64,000 nt of DNA from Candidatus Peribacterales bacterium. GTDB taxonomy: Bacteria; Patescibacteriota; Gracilibacteria; Peribacterales; Peribacteraceae. The stretch lies in contig JAGVDM010000006.1 in NCBI GenBank assembly GCA_020058765.1, positions 245,488-309,487 on the forward strand, read 5' to 3'. The stretch's first letter is position 1, and the number at the start of each line of letters is the position of its first letter. Positions 39,384-48,334 of this stretch are shown in pieces. The position numbers were made by a program, and so were the translations under genes. The notes under the pieces are model-generated. The model had not been told where the DNA came from, searched no databases, and worked only from the letters and a program-made list of their open reading frames with translations.

Positions 39384-39814
39384 TAGGCGAAGAGCTCGCT
39401 CTCTACGAAGAACCGACGTACTTCCGCTTGTGCAGCTTCTGGGCTGTCTGATGCATGCACCACGTTGTACATCTTGCTCTTGCCAGGCTCCTTGTTGCCA
39501 AGCTCCGCGCGAATCGTGCCGGGTGCTGCCTGCAAGCAGTCAGTAACGCCGAGCATGTCACGCATAGTCGCAATGATCCCATCCGCCTCTAGCACCATGG
39601 CAATCACCGGAGTGGATGACATAAATGCTTCTACATCTGGGTAAAATGGCTTATCGGCAATGTGTGCGTAGTGTTCACGCAGGAGTTCCGGCGTGAGCGT
39701 GATCATCTTGCAACCGATGATCGTAAACCCCGCCTCTTCGAATCGGGCAATGACTTTGCCACAAATGCGAGTGCTGACGGCGTCTGGCTTGAGGAGGACG
39801 AGGGTGCGTTCCAT
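39380..39814 (-). CDS. ndk: Nucleoside diphosphate kinase
   Basis: MERTLVLLKPDAVSTRICGKVIARFEEAGFTIIGCKM ... VVHASDSPEAAQAEVRRFF. Confidence 0.95.
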   Translation of the reverse strand: MERTLVLLKPDAVSTRICGKVIARFEEAGFTIIGCKMITLTPELLREHYAHIADKPFYPDVEAFMSSTPVIAMVLEADGIIATMRDMLGVTDCLQAAPGTIRAELGNKEPGKSKMYNVVHASDSPEAAQAEVRRFFVESELFAY

Positions 39815-39889
39815 AGGAGATGAATTGTGAAATTGGCGACATGGTAGGCGACCGTACGCCTATCGCCAAACGAAAGTGTAGTTTTCTGG

Positions 39890-40387
39890 TCACTCTGCCT
39901 CTTCGGTGCCACCTTGCGGCGCGGTCTGACGTGCACGCGAGGCATTCCGCAGGCGCTGGCGCACTTCCACAAGGCAATTGCTGCGTAACCGCCCTGGCGG
40001 CTGCAGCATGCATTCCAGCAGCCGCTCCCGCGCGGGCTGCACATAGTCTAAGCGACTCGTGTTGATATCCTCTGTATTGGGAGACGAACGAAGTGTTGGG
40101 CGCTCATCGAGCAAGCGCGTATTGCGATGCTCACGTTCATTCATTTCAAAGCGACGCAGGCGAATGTGATACTTTCGAAATTCTTCGCGATCGATGACTT
40201 CTGGCTTCTCAAGATCTGGCGCCGCATAGTGCTGCAAACGCGTACGACAACGCTCAATGTTATCCGCCTTGAGGCAGGGATCGTATCGCTTGTCCTTCTC
40301 GAGTTGGGTAAGACCGATCTTGCCTACTGCATGCGCAGGCAATGGCGCCAAAATGCATGCAAGCAGCAGTACTGCAACAAATCGCAT
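39890..40387 (-). CDS. Hypothetical secreted protein
   Basis: MRFVAVLLLACILAPLPAHAVGKIG signal peptide, then charged sequence with conserved-looking Cys. Confidence 0.6.
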   Translation of the reverse strand: MRFVAVLLLACILAPLPAHAVGKIGLTQLEKDKRYDPCLKADNIERCRTRLQHYAAPDLEKPEVIDREEFRKYHIRLRRFEMNEREHRNTRLLDERPTLRSSPNTEDINTSRLDYVQPARERLLECMLQPPGRLRSNCLVEVRQRLRNASRARQTAPQGGTEEAE

Positions 40388-40409
40388 GACGGCAGTGTAG
40401 CAGACTGCG

Positions 40410-41669
40410 CTAGACGATGAGCTTCTGCAATGCATCCTTATCGTTGCGATCACCAATCACCACAAGACGGAATTCCTCCGGACGGAGAAGGCGAGCAGCC
40501 AGTGCATTCACCTGTTTTTCCGTAACAGCATCGAGTGCAGCGAAGTACTCCGGAACATCTCGTGTTTTGGGGTAGAGCAATGCCTGTTTGCCGTAAAAAT
40601 GTGCTCGCTCCTCACTATCCTCCAATCCCAGAACTGTCTTCCCCTTGAAGTAATCCTTCGCGCGCTGCAGTTCTTCACTCGTTACGCCGTCTTTGGCGCA
40701 CAACAAGTATTCATCGCGGATCGCCGTGATCGCCTCGTCGAGACGCGACTGATCCACACCTGCGCGAGTAGTGAGAGCGCCAGTATCCATATAGCTATCT
40801 GTCTCGGTTGCAATGTAGTAGCAGAGCCCACGCGCCTCACGAATATTAAGGAACATGCGGGAACTCATGCTTCCGCCGAGAATGACGGCGAGCAGTTTGT
40901 GCGCAAAGTGATCTGCATGTTGCGAAGACACACCGGGCACACCAAAGACCAAGTGCGACTGTTCTGTCTTTTTGGTAGTGAGCATAACGCGCTCTGTACC
41001 GAATGTGTTGAATTCCGGGAACACCCTGCCCTTCTCGCCATTCATTCCAGGAAAGTATCGAGCAGCAAGATCCTGTGATTGTGCAGCATCGATCTTGCCA
41101 GAAAACGCTACAACCAAGTTATCTGGCGTGTAGAGCAAATCTTTATGCTTCTGGAAATCCGCCTGTTGGACACTGCGGATCACGTCCTCTGTACCAATAG
41201 TGTCCCACCCGAGTGGATGATCGCCGTACAGCAGCAGCTCGAAATCCCATCCCACACGATACATTGGGGTGTCCTGATACATGCGCTCTTCTTCAATGAT
41301 CACTCCACGTTCCTTTTCGATCTCCTCTGCGGGGAAAGACGCGTGTACCAACATGTCCGACAGAACATCGCACGCAAGCTCCACTTGTTCAGCCGCTACT
41401 TTTACGTAGTAGCCCGCATACTCTTTGCCCGTGAATGCGTTGAACGTGCCGCCGACACTATCAATGGCAACAGAGACATCTTTGGTAGTGGGATACTTCT
41501 TTCCACCTTTGAAGAACATGTGTTCTAGAAAGTGGCTAATGCCACGCTCGGCATTCGTTTCGTACCGGGAACCTGCGCCAGCAAAGACCATGACTGTGAC
41601 CGATGCAGTGCCATCGATTGGCGCCGTAAGAACCTTGAGACCCGTGGAAAGAGGAGAGACGGAAAACAT
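40410..41669 (-). CDS. M16 family zinc peptidase
   Basis: AGSRYETNAERGISHFLEHMFFKGGKKYPTTKDVSVAIDSVGGTFNAFTGKEYAGYYVK. Confidence 0.95.
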   Translation of the reverse strand: MFSVSPLSTGLKVLTAPIDGTASVTVMVFAGAGSRYETNAERGISHFLEHMFFKGGKKYPTTKDVSVAIDSVGGTFNAFTGKEYAGYYVKVAAEQVELACDVLSDMLVHASFPAEEIEKERGVIIEEERMYQDTPMYRVGWDFELLLYGDHPLGWDTIGTEDVIRSVQQADFQKHKDLLYTPDNLVVAFSGKIDAAQSQDLAARYFPGMNGEKGRVFPEFNTFGTERVMLTTKKTEQSHLVFGVPGVSSQHADHFAHKLLAVILGGSMSSRMFLNIREARGLCYYIATETDSYMDTGALTTRAGVDQSRLDEAITAIRDEYLLCAKDGVTSEELQRAKDYFKGKTVLGLEDSEERAHFYGKQALLYPKTRDVPEYFAALDAVTEKQVNALAARLLRPEEFRLVVIGDRNDKDALQKLIV

Positions 41670-41789
41670 ACACACGGAGTGTAGGGGGAGATCCGCCGCA
41701 TGCAAGCCAACAATCCAAGGAGAAGAGTCGCGTAAAAAAGCCCGGAATGCCGTTGACCGCGGCACAACTGCCCGTAGAATGCCGTGGAC

Positions 41790-41933
41790 ATGTTGGGAAA
41801 GCTTAAATGGCGTCGGCGCACTCGCAAGCACGGGTTTCTAGCCCGGAGCGCGAGTAAGAATGGTCGCAAAGTGCTGTCGCGCAGGCGTGCACAGGGTCGC
41901 AAGCGCCTCACTGTGCAGAAGAAAACCAAATAG
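41790..41933 (+). CDS. rpmH: 50S ribosomal protein L34 (not in supplied ORF track)
   Basis: [71 protein letters not shown] signature. Confidence 0.93.
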   Translation: MLGKLKWRRRTRKHGFLARSASKNGRKVLSRRRAQGRKRLTVQKKTK

Positions 41934-42271
41934 TGTCCCCTATGACTGCAGCATCTTCACGCCACACTGGCACACGGATGGCTGTTTACTCATTCCTGCT
42001 TTCGCGTGCAATTGTCGTGATTAGCGTCGTAGTGCTGGGCATGCAGTGGCAATTGGCACGCAATGGCGTGCCGAGCACATCTGCCATAGCATTAGTGATG
42101 ATATGGGGGATTTGGGGCACATTGGTAGTAGCGGGGGTGAGCCTTGTTCTTGCGATAATAACGCTGTGGAAAGCCATAAAGAAACGACCTGCGTTGTACA
42201 ACGTGGCATTCTCGATTGTTCCATTCTTGCTTGTAGCAGCCAGCTTGGCGCTCCAAGAGCGAATGTTGTGA
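41933..42271 (+). CDS. Small membrane protein of unknown function
   Basis: Three predicted TM helices; internal ATG at 41944 is an alternative start. Confidence 0.55.
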   Translation: MSPMTAASSRHTGTRMAVYSFLLSRAIVVISVVVLGMQWQLARNGVPSTSAIALVMIWGIWGTLVVAGVSLVLAIITLWKAIKKRPALYNVAFSIVPFLLVAASLALQERML

Positions 42272-42310
42272 TTTGCTGACAGCAGGGGTAGAACTGCGTA
42301 CCATAGTGGT

Positions 42311-42625
42311 ATGGCAGAAACGCTGAAGCACATATCGGGAATCTTCTTCTACATTGTGGGAGGCACACTCTTCGCGGCATATCTGCTGCATGCCAACGGC
42401 ATGGGCGGCGCCTGGCCGCTCTGGTGGCTACACATAGCGGACCTGCCTATGGGGCTTGTGGCATGCCTATACGGCGGAAGCAGCTTCTACCTGAGTGTTA
42501 CCTCACCAGGAAATCGTTCGCGGTTGCTCCTGTCGTTTGTCGTAATACTGCTGGCCGTGGTGTTCCTGGCATTTGCCGCACTGAACTTCTGGGATGCTTT
42601 CAGCTTGAGCGGTCTCTTTATTTAG
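42311..42625 (+). CDS. Small membrane protein of unknown function
   Basis: 104 aa, three or four hydrophobic segments. Confidence 0.55.
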   Translation: MAETLKHISGIFFYIVGGTLFAAYLLHANGMGGAWPLWWLHIADLPMGLVACLYGGSSFYLSVTSPGNRSRLLLSFVVILLAVVFLAFAALNFWDAFSLSGLFI

Positions 42626-43169
42626 GCGATACCCATTCAGTTTCTGCAATGCCCGCGTGCATGTTTGCTGTACGTGCAGCGAGGAATAGGTAATCGCTCA
42701 AACGATTGATATACACGCGAACGTGTTCGTTGATGCGCTGCCCTGTTGCGAGCGCGACAATGCACCGCTCAGCACGCCGGCATACTGTGCGCGCTTGATG
42801 GAGGAGAGCTGCTGCCCGGGAACCGCCCGGGAGCACAAACCGCGTAAGTGCCGGTAGATTGGCTTCCAGTGCAGTCCCCCACCGTTCGAGCAAGGCGACA
42901 TGTTCCTGAGTGATCCGATCAACAGTCACATGCTCCGGCGCCGCCAGATCTGTGCCGACTTCGAAGAGTGTGGATTGAATTTGCGGAAGTTGGTCACGGA
43001 GTGCCAGCGGCAAATCGGGCTCAGAAATCACTGATCCAAGGATCGCGTTGAGTTCATCTACTTCTCCAAACGACCAAATACGCTCGTCCGTTTTGGACAC
43101 ACGCGACCCGCCGATGAGCCCCGTTGTCCCATCGTCACCCGTGGCCGTAGAAAGACTAGGCCGTGTCAT
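42618..43169 (-). CDS. PduO-type cob(I)alamin adenosyltransferase
   Basis: TGDDGTTGLIGGSRVSKTDERIWSFGEVDELNAILG ... FVLPGGSRAAALLHQARTVCRRAER ... YINRLSDYLFLAAR. Confidence 0.93.
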   Translation of the reverse strand: MTRPSLSTATGDDGTTGLIGGSRVSKTDERIWSFGEVDELNAILGSVISEPDLPLALRDQLPQIQSTLFEVGTDLAAPEHVTVDRITQEHVALLERWGTALEANLPALTRFVLPGGSRAAALLHQARTVCRRAERCIVALATGQRINEHVRVYINRLSDYLFLAARTANMHAGIAETEWVSPK

Positions 43170-43175
43170 ATGGTG

Positions 43176-45548
43176 TTACTGGAGAACCGCAAGAACCTTC
43201 TCGTGCTCGGCTTTCACTTCGGCTTCCGTGAGTGTGCGCTCATTGCTTTGGTACGTAAGGCGAAAGGTAACAGCGTAATCCTTTGCACCGGGTGCACCGT
43301 ACAGATCTGCAAATTCCACCTGCTGCAAGAGCGATGTTTGCTGCTGCATTTTGGATCGCAATACTGCAGCAGATTGCTTCGGCGTGAGTTGCACTGTGAC
43401 GTCGTACACAATTGCGGGGAATGCCGATAAGCGAGGCGACAATCGAACAATTGGATCTGCCTTGAAGACGGCATCGAGATTGAGCACAACCGCAGCAGCG
43501 CGATGGGGCAGATCAAATGCCTCACGCACTGTAGGGTGCACTTCAAACACTGTGCCAACAGATACGCCGTTTTGCAGCAGAGCTGCGCAGCGACCTGGAT
43601 GGGCAAATGCAGGAACTTCTTTTGCTGGAGCCACTTCTAGCGTGTGTCCGGCGGTAGAAAGTGCAGCAATCAGCCCATCTTTCACCTCCAGGAATGGGTC
43701 ATCTTTGGTGCCTGTTTTGCGGCGCGATGCCACGAGCATCGCAAGCTCGGTGTGTTCACCTTGTGCAGAAAACGCGTGCGCGATCGCAAACGTTTTGCAC
43801 GCCCGATCGGTGTGCCGCAAGTTCTCTTCCGCATGCGAAAGCAATGCAGGCAGCACGCTTGGTTGGAGCAAGCTCAATTCCTCACCCAATGCATTATCTA
43901 CGCCGAGTGCAGCCTCTGGATCCATGGCGCAACGCCGCAACAGTTCCGGGCCAACAAGGGAGAGCGGCACGATTTCAATGCAGCCTTCTTCTTTGAGTGC
44001 ATCACGCATGCGGTTTTGCCGATGGTCGCGCGCAGGCGGGACAGTCGCAGCAAGTGGCATCTGCGATGCAATGCGGTCATAGCCGTAGATGCGCCCGATT
44101 TCTTCGATAAGGTCATGCTGTGCCTTCATGTCGCCCATGCGCCACAACGGCGGTGTAACAGACCAATCGGCAGCGGCTGATTTGCCTTTCTGCACTTCGC
44201 AACCGAGTGCCTCGAGAATGCGTGCGACATCTGCGGTAGGGATCTCTGCACCCAATACGCTCTGTACACGAGCGAGTGAAAGAGAGATGACCTGCGCTGT
44301 ACCGTTGGTACCAACGGACTCCTTTTTGGATGCAATACGTGCACCGGGCACAAGCTCCAGAAAGAGCTCCACGGCCCGATAGAAGCCTTGCTCTGCCGTG
44401 CTGTGCGGCACGCCCTTTTCGTACACGGTGGCGGCATCTGTTCTGTGACCCGTAGCAATGACCGTTCTGCGAATAGACATAGGATCGAGTGACGCGCTGT
44501 GTAGGTAAATACGACGTGTGCTCGACTTGGTGGAACTGCGAAGACCGCCCATGATGCCAAGGAGATCAAAGATGCCTTCGTCATCGCTCAGCACCAATGC
44601 GCCATTGGGAAGTGCGAACGTCTTGTTATCGAGTGTGGTGATCTTTTCGCCCTTCTTTGCCGTACGCATGTGCACATCACCGCGAATGTCATCTGCATCG
44701 AAACTGTGGAGTGGTACGCCAATTTCCGTCGCAACATAGTTGGTGATGTCGATCGGCAAATTGATAGAGCGCCAACCTGTGGCTTCCAACCGACGACGCA
44801 TCCATTCTGGAGTTTCTCCCAAACCATCAATCTCTATCATGCACGCGCAATAGCGGGGCATGAGCGTTGGCGATTCGATACTGAGCGAGAATGGCACCGC
44901 ACCCTTGCCGAATGCTGGGGCAGCAATGTCTGGCTCCTTCTTCCATGTAGCCAGGCCAACCGCAACCAGCTCACGGGCAAAGCCGATTTGTGAAAAGAGG
45001 TCTGGGCGGTGGGTAATCGCATGGTTATCGATATCGAGTACCGTATCGTTGAGACCCAAGTATTCCTGAAGTGAAGTGCCAACATCACTCTCTCCATCGC
45101 CAAGATCTACAATCGGCCGCTCTCCTTGATCGGGCGTTGCAGGGAAACGGTCGGCAATATCCAGCTCCTCAGCGGCACAAATCATCCCTTCGCTTGTTTC
45201 ACCACGGATCTTCGCGGGTTCGAGGGTAACCATCTCGTCTCCATGCCACCGCACAGTGGCACCCACATGCGCAAAGGCAACACGCATACCGGAGCGCAGA
45301 TTGGTACCGCCACACACAACACGCTTGGTACCGCGATCGGTTTGCACATCGCAGAGGGAGAGCTTGTCGGCATTGGGGTGCTTGTGCACCGAGAGCACTT
45401 TGCCTACGCAACAATCGCGTAGGAGTGCCCCTTGCTGGTGGATATCATCCACTTCGGCAATGTGCGCTGTTATGACACGCGCAATCGCAGCAGGATCAGA
45501 TTCCTTCCACTGAAGGTGTTCGCCGAGCCATTCAAGAGAGATCTTCAT
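43176..45548 (-). CDS. pheT: Phenylalanyl-tRNA synthetase beta subunit
   Basis: MKISLEWLGEHLQW ... VGKVLSVHKHPNADKLSLCDVQ ... PHRPDLFSQIGFARELVA ... C-terminal FDX-ACB (FPAIVYDVTVQL). Confidence 0.93.
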   Translation of the reverse strand: MKISLEWLGEHLQWKESDPAAIARVITAHIAEVDDIHQQGALLRDCCVGKVLSVHKHPNADKLSLCDVQTDRGTKRVVCGGTNLRSGMRVAFAHVGATVRWHGDEMVTLEPAKIRGETSEGMICAAEELDIADRFPATPDQGERPIVDLGDGESDVGTSLQEYLGLNDTVLDIDNHAITHRPDLFSQIGFARELVAVGLATWKKEPDIAAPAFGKGAVPFSLSIESPTLMPRYCACMIEIDGLGETPEWMRRRLEATGWRSINLPIDITNYVATEIGVPLHSFDADDIRGDVHMRTAKKGEKITTLDNKTFALPNGALVLSDDEGIFDLLGIMGGLRSSTKSSTRRIYLHSASLDPMSIRRTVIATGHRTDAATVYEKGVPHSTAEQGFYRAVELFLELVPGARIASKKESVGTNGTAQVISLSLARVQSVLGAEIPTADVARILEALGCEVQKGKSAAADWSVTPPLWRMGDMKAQHDLIEEIGRIYGYDRIASQMPLAATVPPARDHRQNRMRDALKEEGCIEIVPLSLVGPELLRRCAMDPEAALGVDNALGEELSLLQPSVLPALLSHAEENLRHTDRACKTFAIAHAFSAQGEHTELAMLVASRRKTGTKDDPFLEVKDGLIAALSTAGHTLEVAPAKEVPAFAHPGRCAALLQNGVSVGTVFEVHPTVREAFDLPHRAAAVVLNLDAVFKADPIVRLSPRLSAFPAIVYDVTVQLTPKQSAAVLRSKMQQQTSLLQQVEFADLYGAPGAKDYAVTFRLTYQSNERTLTEAEVKAEHEKVLAVLQ

Positions 45549-45651
45549 TTCGCCCAAGAGAATACTCCAGAACTGCCTGCCTTTGCACGAGTAAAAGTCC
45601 TCGGGAAGACGCTTTGCGCATGGCGGGGGCAACGGTAGACTCGCCTGCGCT

Positions 45652-45696
45652 GGAGAGGTCGCACAGATGGTGCCTAGTGCGCCACGCACTGTCTCC
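45652..45696 (+). repeat. Truncated tRNA-Ser-like repeat, copy 1
   Basis: GGAGAGGTCGCACAGATGGTGCCTAGTGCGCCACGCACTGTCTCC; closed by CTGGAGA/TCTCCAG. Confidence 0.8.
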
Positions 45697-45724
45697 AGTA
45701 GAGTTCTTTCTATCAATGCAATAC

Positions 45725-45769
45725 GGAGAGGTCGCACAGATGGTGCCTAGTGCGCCACGCACTGCCTCC
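45725..45769 (+). repeat. Truncated tRNA-Ser-like repeat, copy 2
   Basis: GGAGAGGTCGCACAGATGGTGCCTAGTGCGCCACGCACTGCCTCC; one mismatch to copy 1. Confidence 0.8.
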
Positions 45770-45787
45770 TGTATGGTTCACGGACAT

Positions 45788-45877
45788 GGAGAGGTCGCAT
45801 AGTGGCCTAGTGCGCCTGCTTGGAGAGCAGGTATCCCCGCAAGGGGATCGGGAGTTCGAATCTCCCCCTCTCCGCCA
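45788..45877 (+). tRNA. tRNA-Ser (anticodon GGA), CCA encoded
   Basis: GGAGAGG acceptor, CCTGC-TTGGAGA-GCAGG anticodon arm, variable arm TCCCCGCAAGGGGA, T-arm GAGTTCGAATCTC, CCTCTCC-G-CCA. Confidence 0.93.
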
Positions 45878-45899
45878 CCGTATACTCCTGGTGGCGGAA

Positions 45900-46850
45900 C
45901 TACAGACCCCCCTCCCGCTCGGTAGGCTCGTAATATCGCAGACCGAGCTTCGCATAGATCTCTTCCTCGGTCTGAGATGCGATCACCTGATCACCCTCAA
46001 ACAAACCGTACTCGTTGAGTTTCCAGCCATTGCGAATCGCGATCTTTCGCATGGCAATGTTGTGGTCTTTGGATCCAGTGAAATAGAGCAGGGCAGCACC
46101 CCACTGATCGGCCTCTACAAAACGGACATCTACGCGCAGACCTGAGACAAAATCAAAGGAGAGTTTTTTGTCGCCGTGCGCTACAACGTTGCGCACGATT
46201 GGCAACGCGGCAATTGCCGCAGAGATCTCGTGGGGAGCATTCGTCACCACAAGGATGTCGATATCACCAACTGTCGCCTTTTTGCGCCGATACGAACCCG
46301 CGACTTCTGCACGATCCACTCCTTTCACTTTGCGAATCGCTTTGAGCAGCGTTTCTACTTCATCCTCCACGTCGACGAGCGTGAATCGAGTAGTGCGCTC
46401 CTTCACGCGTCCAGCATTCTCCAAGAGCTTCTGCTCCATGACTGCATCGAAACCATCAAGATCACGGATCTTGCCCGCCTTCGCTGCCGCTACCAAATCG
46501 GCAACGGTCTGGATGTTCAGCTCCATTTGCAGCTTACGGATGCGCTTGGGACCCAAGCCTTCTATATCCATGAGCTCCGCAGGTATGCCCCCCTGTGCCG
46601 CAAGCAGCTGATCGAGAGTGTGCATACGACCAGTCTCGAGGAATTCCATAATCTTGCCGGCAATTGCCTTGCCGATACCGGGGAGTTTTTCGAGTTCTTT
46701 CTCATTCCCATAGGTGGACACATCGTTGGGCAAATCTTCCACTACCTGCGCTGCACGCCGATAGGCGGCAGGCTTAAACGCCACACCTTGCTCATCGAGC
46801 AGGGTGGCGATCTGGCGGAGCATGCCGGCTACCCGAAGATTATTCGCCAT
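45900..46850 (-). CDS. DNA polymerase X family protein lacking a PHP domain
   Basis: LPGIGKAIAGKIMEFLETG HhH, VAGSYRRKKATVGDIDILV nucleotidyltransferase site; ORF ends at AKLGLRYYEPTEREGGL with no PHP motifs. Confidence 0.85.
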   Translation of the reverse strand: MANNLRVAGMLRQIATLLDEQGVAFKPAAYRRAAQVVEDLPNDVSTYGNEKELEKLPGIGKAIAGKIMEFLETGRMHTLDQLLAAQGGIPAELMDIEGLGPKRIRKLQMELNIQTVADLVAAAKAGKIRDLDGFDAVMEQKLLENAGRVKERTTRFTLVDVEDEVETLLKAIRKVKGVDRAEVAGSYRRKKATVGDIDILVVTNAPHEISAAIAALPIVRNVVAHGDKKLSFDFVSGLRVDVRFVEADQWGAALLYFTGSKDHNIAMRKIAIRNGWKLNEYGLFEGDQVIASQTEEEIYAKLGLRYYEPTEREGGL

Positions 46851-46882
46851 GTCTTGCAGCATACCAAGCTGCGGGCAATGCG

Positions 46883-47845
46883 TTAATGGCCCGCAACGGC
46901 ATTCACTTCCAGCGTGGCATGCCCGAGCATGCGCTCGAGCTCACGTGCGGCAGGCTGCTGTGAATGATCTCCATTACTCTTGGAGAGCTTTTCGCCATAC
47001 CGCGTAAGGAGTGGCCCTACGTAATGGTGCACAACAACGTCCTTGTTCATATCCCGTATAAGCCCGCTCAAACGTTGTGCCTTGGGTGTGCGACCCGGGC
47101 CCCACTCCATGCCGTAATCCCCACCAAATACATGCGCCACGCCCGCATTTTTATCGCGCGCCAGGAGCACGTCGCGGAGTGGATCGATCGTGTAGTGCAT
47201 GGCCCAGTTGGTTTGATCACGTTCGAGATCCACTGTCACTACTCTGCAGCGACATGCTGCATTGCGGCACGCGCCATACATTTTCCCCGGTTCTGTTTGC
47301 ACATCACTGCATGCTACCGGCGCGTAGTGACATTCACGGCACACCGGCCGCATGGAGAGCTGCCCCTTATCGTGCGGATAGTCGGGCCGAAAGATGGGGA
47401 ATGCGTTGGAAATACGATCATGATTAAGCCGAATCATCTCGTAGAGACGGTAGCCATTCCCGAGTGATTCAGCATGCGGAGCTTGCGACATGTGGTTCGA
47501 CATTGGCCGAACCATGACTCGTTCCTGCAATCCATCACTACTGAGTTCACGTTCCATATCTGCAATAAAGGACCGCATGCGTACAACAATGCTCGCCACA
47601 TTATCGTTTGGCGGCATCCATACACCCCGACCTTCGCGCTCTTTCTTATTGTCGTACTCTCGATCATCGACAAAAAAGAGCCCCTTCGTGTCACGTCGAT
47701 CGGCAATCAATCGGAGTGCCTGGTACATCGTAAGGTAGTGCCCAAGATGCACGTCAGACTTCGAAGGGTTGATGCCCATCGTGACTAGATTGATATCCTG
47801 TGGGATATCCTCCAGCCTATCGCCTTTGTTGACGGAATAATGCAT
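46883..47845 (-). CDS. Class I aminoacyl-tRNA synthetase-like catalytic domain (LysRS-I-like layout), no evident anticodon-binding domain
   Basis: GINPSKSDVHLGHYLTMYQ (HIGH-like), Cys cluster CREC...CRNAACRC, EKLSKSNGDH (KMSKS-like); about 320 aa. Confidence 0.65.
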   Translation of the reverse strand: MHYSVNKGDRLEDIPQDINLVTMGINPSKSDVHLGHYLTMYQALRLIADRRDTKGLFFVDDREYDNKKEREGRGVWMPPNDNVASIVVRMRSFIADMERELSSDGLQERVMVRPMSNHMSQAPHAESLGNGYRLYEMIRLNHDRISNAFPIFRPDYPHDKGQLSMRPVCRECHYAPVACSDVQTEPGKMYGACRNAACRCRVVTVDLERDQTNWAMHYTIDPLRDVLLARDKNAGVAHVFGGDYGMEWGPGRTPKAQRLSGLIRDMNKDVVVHHYVGPLLTRYGEKLSKSNGDHSQQPAARELERMLGHATLEVNAVAGH

Positions 47846-47938
47846 GAATACAGGGAGCAATCTGGCTTCAGGGTTCCCCCGTCGCATGCACAAAGCATGC
47901 GACGGGAGAGGATGATGTTGTTCAGCGGGAACGTGGCG

Positions 47939-48097
47939 TTAACGACGCAAGACTTCTCCCTTCGGGATTCTCCGCTTGGTCGCGGGGACGGTCACGATGT
48001 GACCATTCCGCTTGCGAATGCGGAGCGTCTTCCATTGCGGATGACGACGAGAGAAAAAATCGATTGGCGCGGAAATGCCGTAGTACCGGGGGGCCAT
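47939..48097 (-). CDS. Small basic hypothetical protein
   Basis: MAPRYYGISAPIDFFSRRHPQWKTLRIRKRNGHIVTVPATKRRIPKGEVLRR* preceded by SD GGAGGAGGTCTCA. Confidence 0.65.
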   Translation of the reverse strand: MAPRYYGISAPIDFFSRRHPQWKTLRIRKRNGHIVTVPATKRRIPKGEVLRR

Positions 48098-48274
48098 TGA
48101 GACCTCCTCCATGCGAAAACAACGATCCTGTCCGCCTACGTCCGCGGTCCTCCGCGGCAGCACCTCACATGAGGCAGGGGCGCGCCCGCACTGGGGCGTA
48201 AAGACAGGTTGCTCATTGCAAATACGACCATGTAAATGAACAGATATACAGGAATCTGCCTGGTTTTGGCGGGA

Positions 48275-48307
48275 CCCACCTCCCCGGTACAAGACCGGAG
48301 AGGTGGG
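48275..48307 (-). other. Stable hairpin between two small minus-strand genes
   Basis: CCCACCTCCCCGGT-ACAAG-ACCGGAGAGGTGGG, 14-bp stem with one mismatch. Confidence 0.75.
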
Positions 48308-48334
48308 CAAAATGTGGGGAGGGGGCGCTAGTGA

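Noticed and set aside
45549-45787. T-box leader for pheT
   Set aside because: The tRNA-like units resemble tRNA-Ser on the plus strand; no T-box sequence or specifier/antiterminator layout was seen on the minus strand.
45652-45800. Possible short CRISPR array (three similar units spaced 73 and 63 nt)
   Set aside because: The units match the 5' part of the adjacent tRNA-Ser gene, spacing is irregular, and there are no cas genes in the window.
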